From Saturnia japonica (Eukaryota > Arthropoda > Insecta > Lepidoptera > Saturniidae): a stretch of DNA of 64,000 nt. A program made the position numbers and the translations under genes. The notes under the pieces are model-generated. The model was given only the letters and a program-made list of their open reading frames with translations, did not search any database and was not told the origin of the DNA. Of this stretch, positions 57,290 through 64,000 are shown piece by piece; the first letter of the stretch is position 1; every line of letters starts with the position of its first letter. The DNA lies in the NCBI GenBank assembly GCA_033032175.1, contig CM065304.1, forward strand, positions 27,906,653 through 27,970,652, written 5' to 3'.

Positions 57290-58560
57290 TAGAAATGCAT
57301 AAAAATTTAGAGATACAATTCTGTATATTGTATAGTTTGGTTTTTTGTTGATAGATTGGCACAACTGCTTTTCATTTTGGTGCGGAGTTTGAGTTGCATC
57401 TGTCATTTATATTAATTAATACGGTGATGTTTTTAATTAGATCATAGCTGGTGTGTATTGCGAATTTCAAAATGGACAAAAACATCGAACAAAGAATTTG
57501 TCTTAAATTTTGCATCGCCAATATAATTTCGTGTTCGGAGACACTGAAAATGTTACGAAAGGCTTACGGTGAATCGACTTTATCAAAAAAATGTGCTAAT
57601 AAGTGGTACAAAACGTTCAAAAGCCGTCGAGATATGCTGGAAGATTTGCCTCGGCCTGGTAGGTCATAAACGTTTTCAACTGAAGTTAACATCGCAAAAG
57701 TGAAGGAAATAGAGACTGAAAGTCCTCATTCAAGTTTGAGAGAGTTAGCCTATGAAATTTCTGTGTCTCACGAGTTGATCCGTGTCATTTTAAATAATCA
57801 CTTGGATATGAAACGTTGCCGCTCGGCTAATCCCAAAAGACCTGAATATTTTTCAAAAACTTAATCGCATAAAAGCTTCTAAGGATGTGCTAGAGCGAGT
57901 CAATATCGACCCAATATTCATAAAACGCTTTGCTATTGGTGACGAGTTTAACATACAAACTAGTCAACAAGCTTCGGAGTGGCGCCTTCCAACTGAACCG
58001 AAACCGAAAAAAACATACCAAAGTCGATGAAAAGTCAAAGTCATGTTGACAGTTTTCTTTGATTATCGCGGCTTTGTGCACTCGGATTTTTTTACCAGAA
58101 TGTCAAACGGTAAATAATTTATATTATTTAAGCGTTATGCGGTGTTTATGAGAGCAAATTCGACGAAAAAGGCCAGATTTGTGGTAAGAAAATTCTTGGA
58201 TTTTACACCATGATAATGCGCTTTCGCATAAGGTCATTATTTTGAACGAATTTAACAAACTTAACAAACACCATCGAGCAACCATTTTATTCACCAGATA
58301 CGGCTCCAGCCGACATTTCTCTTTTTCGTAAATGCAAATTACCACTTCGTGGCACCTATTTTAATTTAAAGGAGAATTCGCGACGACAACTAAACTCAAT
58401 ACCGGAAAAGGCGTTTATAAAATGTTTTGATGATTGGATTATTCGTTGGTGTAAACGTATCGTTTCTGAAGGAGCATACTTTGAAAGAGATAAAATAAAT
58501 TTGGATGTATAACTAACATTTTGTGTATTATTGGTCTTTTCCTGGTACTTTTTTTAAAGA
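57290..58560 (+). mobile_element. mariner-like element, decayed
   Basis: Carries a full-length but dead mariner-type transposase. The right end reads TATTGGTCTTTTCCTGGTAC then TTTTTTTAA. I could not find the matching inverted left end, so the left limit (~57290) is estimated from the leader GATAGATTGGCACAACTGCT that I associate with this family. Confidence 0.65.
57472..58512 (+). pseudogene. mariner-like transposase, inactivated
   Basis: MDKNIEQRICLKFCIANIIS, MLRKAYGESTLSKKCANKWY and EDLPRPGRS (HTH_48 region) end at a stop at 57667. Continues with SSLRELAYEISVSHELIRVI; GDEFNIQTSQQASEWRLPTE (first D); MLTVFFDYRGFVHSDF; LHHDNALSHK (second D); YSPDTAPADISLF (third D); and FDDWIIRWCKRIVSEGAYFE to the end. 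At least six stops or shifts. The family differs from the other three mariners here. Confidence 0.85.
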
Positions 58561-58599
58561 GTAATATATTCTATACAAAGCTATATTCTTACTTTTCAG

Positions 58600-58780
58600 A
58601 AGTCATTTTCGGGATGTCCTACACACCGGACTCGGTTTGACAGATTCCTATATGATGGAACGAGTTATGGTAGCTCTCGATCGTGGTACCTCGCCATTCG
58701 TTACCATGGCAACCTTCGCTAAAGCCATGTCGTTATATTTACGTGGCGATCTCGAGGAACGAATATCATACGCTTTTACG
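58600..58780 (+). CDS. calaxin/EFCAB1-like EF-hand protein, internal exon
   Basis: Acceptor TTACTTTTCAG, one base, then SHFRDVLHTGLGLTDSYMME, RVMVALDRGTSPFVTMATFA, KAMSLYLRGDLEERISYAFT and a GTTAGT donor. The order FR(D/N)(V/I)LH..(F/L)G(M/L)TD..(M)(M)(D/E)RV...(L/F)D.G......(F)..(G/A)(M/L)S(L/V)(Y/F)LRG(D/S)LEE+(I/M).Y.F is that of calaxin, an outer dynein arm docking protein in cilia and sperm flagella. The first EF-hand loop (DRGTSPFVTMAT) lacks most calcium ligands. Phase 0 at the end joins 60090-60200. Confidence 0.9.
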
Positions 58781-58989
58781 GTTAGTTAAACTTGGTGTAA
58801 AATTTATTTACATAGTAGCGGTGCTCCACGTTTTCAGTCGTGTTGAATTTATTCGACCGACTCTCAACTGCCTTACCATTAACGCATCCATTTAGTTTGT
58901 CTTACATCCAGTACTTGCTTGCAGCTTGTCGGATTGTTTAAAATTCATGAATACTTAGATGGCTCCTTAGAGTAATAGCGTGAAGTTAT

Positions 58990-59330
58990 ATAGCCTTCCA
59001 TAATCATCATCATCTTCTTACCCCTTATCGTACTTATTAAGTAGGGTCAGCACAACATGTTTTCTGCTTCCACTCTACTCTATCAAATATTATCTCAGTA
59101 TACCTTCTATACGCATATCATTCTTCACACAATCCATCCATACCTTCTTCAGTCTACCTCTACTCCTGTATCCATCCACCTTCATACTTAACATTATTTT
59201 AGTTATATAACTTTCATCACTCCTTATGACATATCCATACCATGCTAGCATTATAACCCCTCAACTTCTCTGTGACTGGTACTATTTTACGGCTTCCTCT
59301 AATAAAATCACTATAACCTTAATAATATTA
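58990..59330 (-). pseudogene. LINE ORF2 C-terminal fragment
   Basis: Minus-strand frames give MLSMKVDGYRSRGRLKKVWM and DCVKNDMRIEGI, then CAD-like tail (HVVLTLL) before a GATGATGATGATT-type 3' end. This is the ORF2 tail of the same LINE group as 42835-42975. Lies in the intron between the two good calaxin exons. Confidence 0.7.
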
Positions 59331-59815
59331 ATCATTAATAACCTTCCATAATAAATATGCTATAAATTTAAAAAATAATTTTTCAAACCCGACTCTTAGT
59401 TCCAGAGCTTAATGCGCTCATACAAACAAACAAAATACTTGAGTTTTATAATATAAGTAAAGATTAGGAAATATGTTAGGTTGAGTATATTTTAAACAAC
59501 ATAATTTTAACTTTTAATTAATTTCGATCGAAAACCTTTTTCGTCTAGAAATTCGTGTCGATTTCAAGAAAATAAAATTAAAAGAAAAGAAAATAAAGTT
59601 GATAATGTCTTCGAAATGTAATGTTTGGCAAGCCACTTATTGCTAACTGTGTGTACTAATACAGAAACTTTCCTCGTGTGCGTATAACAAAACACCAAAG
59701 TTATAACACATTCGGATAAATGGTTTGAGAACGTATACGGAATAAACAAAAGATACGTCAATTATATGACAATTTCTAGACATGCATTTCATTTTCAGTA
59801 TTTGGCAGTCCTCGT

Positions 59816-60040
59816 GGCGCAGTAGTAGTAAAAGCTACTATTGAGCCGAGAGATCGCGGGTTCGATCCCCGCCCATGACTGACTTTGTGTGATGAGCATA
59901 AATGTCAGTTGTGTGTGTCTGGGTGTTAAATATCTACATATGTATGTGTATCAGCTGTTTAGTTACCATATTAGAAGCTTTACTTAGCTTGGAATTAAAT
60001 GGCAATGTGTAAAATTGTGTCCTCATATATATAATTTCTC
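59816..60040 (+). repeat. tRNA-derived SINE
   Basis: AGTCCTCGTGGCGCAGTAGT (A box) and GATCGCGGGTTCGATCCCCG CCC (B box, with a perfect GCGGG/CCCGC T-arm stem), followed by the body GTGTGATGAGCATAAATGTC AGTTGTGTGTGTCTGGGTG. I know this head-plus-tail arrangement from lepidopteran SINEs. Acceptor stem pairing is incomplete, so it is not a tRNA gene. Confidence 0.72.
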
Positions 60041-60089
60041 GTTTAATTAATTTGAAAGAGATTTGTAAATTAATTTTCCTCTTCAACAG

Positions 60090-60200
60090 TGCTACGACTT
60101 ACTAGGCGAGGGTCACTTAAGAAGAGAAACGATGTATCAGCTAATGAAGAAAAGTCTGGCTAAAGCTTCTCGAGACGACGACGTGGAAGAGGCTGTCAAA
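60090..60200 (+). CDS. calaxin/EFCAB1-like EF-hand protein, second EF-hand exon
   Basis: 37 codons: acceptor CCTCTTCAACAG, CYDLLGEGHLRRETMYQLMK, KSLAKASRDDDVEEAVK, then GTATTT. Joins 58600-58780 in phase 0 to give YAFTCYDLLGEG, matching calaxin YCFEVFDLNGDG. The loop DLLGEGHLRRET has D at position 1 and E at position 5 but Leu at 3 and Thr at 12, so strong calcium binding is doubtful. The next exon (third EF-hand, DLV..xxKxD.D.DGK) was not found before 64000. Confidence 0.9.
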
Positions 60201-60594
60201 GTATTTCACTATTAGATTGCGTTTTTTTAATGATATTTATATTTTAGAATTCATTGAAGTAACTACTCAAAATTTAGGCCCTAAGTATGAGTAGTAGTTA
60301 TGGAGCTTACAGTTAATATTTACATTTAATACAGTATATATTTACAGTTAATTATTATATTATTTTTACTAAACGTATAGAGAAAGATCATTTTCAAACT
60401 TCACTATCATTGACGTAATAATTCATCTTTTAATCATTTGATAGCAAAACCAGCTTCACATGGTGTTATAATTTATTGTCTGGCACATCGGTAAGGTGCT
60501 TGTGAAACTCTTTAAAGAACCTAACACTATTACATAAAAAACACGAGACACGTTACGGCTAAATCTCTGTGGAACATTTCTCTACTTCAGCAGT

Positions 60595-60830
60595 CGGAAT
60601 GTTGGAATACCTCCACCATACAGAAGGTTGCAGCCAAATAACTTTTTATTGTGTTCTTGCGGTGAGTAGGGTTACCAAAAAGCTTTGGGGAATGGGAGTT
60701 GAATATCGTTAACGTGATAGTTATGTATATCTCAGGTGTTACAAGCGTCTTAAGCAACGTTAACCACTTACCATCAGGCTGGCTATACGTTTGTTTGTCA
60801 CCGTTTATTGATCCTATTGAGTCTAGAAAC
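60595..60830 (+). repeat. CR1/Zenon-like LINE 3' tail
   Basis: CATACAGAAGGTTGCAGCCA, TTATTGTGTTCTTGCGGTGA, TTAACCACTTACCATCAGGC and TGGCTATACGTTTGTTTGTC ACCG form a common lepidopteran LINE tail. The 81-codon minus frame 60587-60832 is its shadow. Confidence 0.6.
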
Positions 60831-60839
60831 AAAGAAAGA

Positions 60840-61254
60840 TAACGTTTATTCTTAATAACAAAAAACGCTATTACCTAATATAAACTGATTAATAAAAATA
60901 AAGTCAATCGGGGAAACTGTTGTGCGTTAGAGTATAATAATTTTAACATATACAATAAATAAAATTACATAAGTAACTAAGTGATCTGCCATTAAGAGTA
61001 GGAGTCCAGCTCAGCATATGCTGAAGTGTCACGGGGCACTTAGCGCTGATTCTCAGCTGGAACCCCAGAGCAAGTCACGGTGTGCCTACAAAAATCAATC
61101 AAATAATAAAACACATACTTCAATAATAATCATTATATTAATACGTTTCCCCTTGATTTATATAGTAAGCCTCTCATGTAAACATACCTACTGAAATGAC
61201 TTCTCAATTTACGGTGTAAAGGTCAATTCAGTTTCGGTTGGCCTGACTGCCACT
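60840..61254. other. no gene recognised
   Basis: A small GC-richer patch at 61003-61088 (AGCTCAGCATATGCTGAAGT, CACGGGGCACTTAGCGCTGA) contains short self-complementary pieces but I cannot assign it. Confidence 0.4.
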
Positions 61255-61520
61255 CCTAAGATTATAAATGTGAAAGTTTGTATGTTTGTCACTAATTCAC
61301 ACAAAAACGTCTAAATGGATTTGAATTAAATTTACACAGGTATGTAGTTTATAACCTGAATTAATAAATGGTGTACTTTTTATCCCGGTAAATGACAAAT
61401 TTTTCATTTCTTTTTGGACCCAGTTCGAAGTCCGCGCCGAAGGTAGTTGTACAAAAATTCTCTTTGCACAGTCGTACATTACATTTAATTTTTTCATCAC
61501 AAATTATTCCGCGTAATTTC
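61255..61520 (+). repeat. Helitron-like repeat, left part
   Basis: ATAAATGTGAAAGTTTGTAT GTTTGTCACT, TTACACAGGTATGTAGTTTA and ACTTTTTATCCCGGTAAATG are the left-end phrases of a common lepidopteran repeat. The minus frames at 61297-61552 are its shadows. Confidence 0.6.
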
Positions 61521-61734
61521 GCGTATAGTCCATGAAAAATACCATGATACATAAAATATTGATGATTTTCTGTTCTGGACTAGCTATCCTACATTAGCTT
61601 TTGCATGCAATTTGTCGTAGATTTTACGCATGGCTGGGAGAAAACGTACTTCTACTAAATTCATATGTACTCTCATACTCCAATGTATATCTAGGTAAAA
61701 GCTCGGCGACCTGTAAAAAATACCTGTTTAGATA

Positions 61735-61925
61735 AACTAGTAAATAATACTGCAGATACTACCAGGACCAGTGCCGTTGAACTTACACCCCCCCCCTCCC
61801 CCCCAAAACATTGAGATTTTCATTATTATAAGTGGTAAGTGACACCAACAATATTCTTTGTTTAATTAAGTCATACTACAAATGTAAACACATATAAAAA
61901 ATAGTCTATGATCAAAAAGTTAGTA
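61735..61925 (+). repeat. interspersed repeat family B, copy 7 (decayed)
   Basis: CCAGTGCCGTTGAACTTACA, AAAACATTGAGATTTTCATT and AATAGTCTATGATCAAAAAG match family B with many changes and a C-run at 61790-61804. Confidence 0.6.
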
Positions 61926-62442
61926 GGTACCTATTACTAATCACGGAAACCGATCACCAAATCTTAAATTACAGATAGCTTTCGGAAATTAAATTAGATG
62001 AACATATTAAATTCAGAAAAATATTATTAAATTTGTATTTTTTATTTGTATTTGTATAATTTCTTGAATTATTTTAGTAGTTCCAGAGTTTGTCTCTTAA
62101 ATAAATATTCACTACCCTTACTTACCTCTTCATAGCTGTAGCGGTGTGGTAATATAGATTATCTGATTAAAGTAGATATTGGTCACTCTGCTGAAAAGTA
62201 AGCGTCTTTTACTGGTATCGGCTGGAAAGTGTTGGAAGTTGCCACGTATGATCTAGCTAAATGGAAATTGCTTCTGCGAGCTCTATGTTTCTAGGTCCCA
62301 TTATGGAGAATCAAAAGTTAAGAGACTTGTACTTATTAATTCAATAAATGATAATATAATAGATGGTTTAGATTAGCTAATATTAATGGCATATATATCT
62401 TATTATATTAAGTGTGCAATTCTTGTATATATATATATTAAC

Positions 62443-63140
62443 AGTGCCCCGCGGTTTCACCCGCATGTAATTTAGAACGAAATCACTGATTGATGGTTTA
62501 TAATACTTCAGTATATACAATATTTTTATCGGGCGGCTAAATGGTCACATCGCGGCATCGCGCGGTTCGTTCGCGCCGCTAACTATTATAGGCTAGACCC
62601 GAGCTGAGTGTTGAATTGTTTTAATTTTGTATTATCTCTCAAACTATGCGTCTAAATAACATGCTCTAAAAGACGTAGTTTATCTTCATTATAAATTGTC
62701 TTTATGATGAAGTAACTTTTGTTCGTAAGGATTAATATGCCACGAATAAAAATAATGCTCATAAATTAATTTTTTTAGTTCAACAAAAAAAAAAATTGCA
62801 AAATACCTTATTAGAAATAAGAGAGAGATAGATATATGCCATCGCTGACTTTTTTTATAAATACTAATGATCAATATTTTTGTAGAACATTGTATTGACA
62901 TATCATTAACAATTAAGCCAGCGCATGCGGCTAAAGCAGTTCGCGAAGGCTTCGACTTCCGACTTACGTGAAAAAGTCAATATTTTAAGGCTAGCTAGAA
63001 ACTATAGTCTAATGTTATATAAACCTATACTATTCCTAGTTAGTCTGTCTATCATATAGAAAAAGATTTTTTCGAAAACGACTGAAAGTTCCAGAGATTA
63101 GCGTATTTAAACAAACGAACAAACAAACAAAAAACTTTTT
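62443..63140 (-). repeat. Helitron-like repeat family G, complete minus copy
   Basis: Left AGTGCCCCGCGGTTTCACCC GCATGTAA; interior TTGTCTTTATGATGAAGTAA and GTTCGTAAGGATTAATATG; right CCAGAGATTAGCGTATTTAA ACAAACG. Reverse of 16155-16907. The interior TTCGTTCGCGCCGCTAAC and GACCCGAGCTGAGTGTTG match that copy closely. The 70-codon minus frame at 62689 is part of it. Confidence 0.75.
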
Positions 63141-63653
63141 CAACACACTTGCTCATAAAGTGGCTCTAATATCACCGCAATTAGGCACATAATGACACCT
63201 GTAATGAAAGTGTGACTTTTTCATTGCTATTATTCACAAGTGAGTTATAGAGTTTTTTTTTATTGGTCGAGTTGCTTTGTTTTTAAAAAAGTTTCGATAC
63301 AAAAAAGATAATGATCAATAGAACAAATAAATTAATGTACCTATTGCTTGCTTATTTCATACAACTTCGTATTTAAATAGATAATTTCAACATGTACGTG
63401 TTTAATAAATAAAACTTTCACTCACATATAACTTTTGTTTTCTCTGTAATAAAGAAAACTTTAAATTCCCCATTTTATACGTGGCTAAAACGCTATCTGC
63501 GGAAAGCCAAAAAAAAAGAAACCTCATTCCTTTAGTCTATGGCCGTTCGCTATTGTTAGATGCGCGCGCTAACTAATTAATTTTTCCCGCCATAGCGAAA
63601 AAAAATTCACAACTCGTTGTCACTGTTGAAATTTTAGTTATTTATTAATTAAA

Positions 63654-63770
63654 ATGTCTACAAGTACTAGTTATGAAGAAAATGATTTATGTTGTACACC
63701 GCCCGATATAAGATGTGAAGCCCTTAACGTTATGGAAAGTTTACTACCTGAAAACTCCAAGGAAAAATGA
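63654..63770 (+). pseudogene. 5' fragment of a possible Crypton-like tyrosine recombinase
   Basis: MSTSTSYEENDLCCTPPDIR, CEALNVMESLLPENSKEK, stop. I recall a group of arthropod Crypton/tyrosine-recombinase proteins starting with an acidic Ser-rich leader and then (N)LLP.KS+..Y...Y..F..W. Here the frame stops (TGA) where the Tyr would be and turns into T-rich DNA, so only the first ~38 codons remain. The upstream block CCCGCCATAGCGAAAA may be its leader. Identity is tentative. Confidence 0.35.
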
Positions 63771-63818
63771 TTTTTTATTATTATTTTCTTTACAAGTGTG
63801 TTGAAAAACGTCGTATGA

Positions 63819-63926
63819 TACACGTGTGTATTGGTGATTACCGTCCTCGGCTCTCTTAAGACCCTCACCTAACGGCTCGGGTCTCAATGGCGCCTCAGCG
63901 GTAATCACCAACATTACACACTTGTA
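63819..63926. repeat. structured inverted repeat (hairpin)
   Basis: Left arm 63819-63843 (TACACGTGTGTATTGGTGAT TACCG) pairs with right arm 63899-63926 (CGGTAATCACCAACATTACA CACTTGTA) apart from a 3-base bulge and one mismatch. Inside, TTAAGACCC and GGGTCTCAA form a second stem. The GCGCCTCAGCGGTAATCACC phrase is one I have met in lepidopteran repeats. Confidence 0.7.
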
Positions 63927-64000
63927 CCATAATGTACTATTACGTTTTATTATATTATTAGTATTAGTATAGATTTTACATGTTTTTTTTAAGTATGGAA

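Noticed and set aside
57176..57406. 76-codon minus ORF as a gene
   Set aside because: Covers the CGGAGCGAAG tandem repeat and the mariner leader; no domain.
59816..59885. tRNA gene
   Set aside because: A and B boxes and a good T-arm are present, but the acceptor stem pairs only partly and a SINE body follows, so a SINE head is more likely.

Overview
The window reads as nuclear DNA of an insect, most likely a moth or butterfly. It is AT-rich and intron-rich, packed with decayed transposons. It carries repeats with the end signatures of lepidopteran Helitron-like elements (reverse copies open with an ACTAGCTG-type end followed by GACCCGCGCAA), tRNA-derived SINEs, several mariner families and Ty3/gypsy and Jockey/I-type retroelements. 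The order-level assignment is inference from repeat style; no operons, CRISPR arrays or bacterial features are visible.

Two host genes can be assembled from exons. (1) On the minus strand, a class B (secretin-family) G-protein-coupled receptor of the calcitonin/DH31-receptor (hector-like) type runs from about 30.4 kb down past the left edge. Seven exons (30246-30419, 26242-26377, 14209-14299, 9509-9600, 5888-6014, 2228-2329, 1061-1179) have canonical splice sites and join in consistent phase. They encode the six-cysteine hormone-binding ectodomain and TM1-TM4; TM5-TM7 lie outside the window. A possible promoter and first coding exon lie at 34971-35335. (2) On the plus strand, a calaxin/EFCAB1-like EF-hand protein runs from about 42.3 kb to beyond 60.2 kb. 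Exons at 42281-42401 (probable), 58600-58780 and 60090-60200 are seen, plus an uncertain exon at 44804-44881. The two genes appear to be arranged head to head.

The rest is mobile DNA. Left third (0-16 kb): Jockey-type and I/R1-type LINE fragments, SINEs, and a 565-bp element with long terminal inverted repeats flanked by TTAA. 16-23 kb: Helitron-like repeats, a broken CsRn1-like Ty3/gypsy element, a small acylation-signal/TM reading frame with one stop, and an intact Tc1/mariner element (DD41D) with 31-bp inverted repeats and TA target duplication. 24-37 kb: repeat copies in receptor introns, then three mariners, one inserted inside an older repeat. 37-53 kb: Helitron-like copies, an unidentified 136-codon ORF, a second Ty3/gypsy element and a Jockey LINE fragment. 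55-59 kb: a nearly complete DUF7869-type gene with a one-base frameshift in a homopolymer, then a fourth mariner. The right end holds more repeats, the first codons of a possible Crypton-like recombinase and a structured hairpin.

At least seven copies of one repeat family (here B), two of family D, two of family E and four of family G give an internal record of repeat activity. I see no wholly new system. The items most worth following are the receptor gene, the intact DD41D transposon, the TTAA-flanked inverted-repeat element, the DUF7869 gene, and the unidentified ORFs at 20980, 41187 and 53037.
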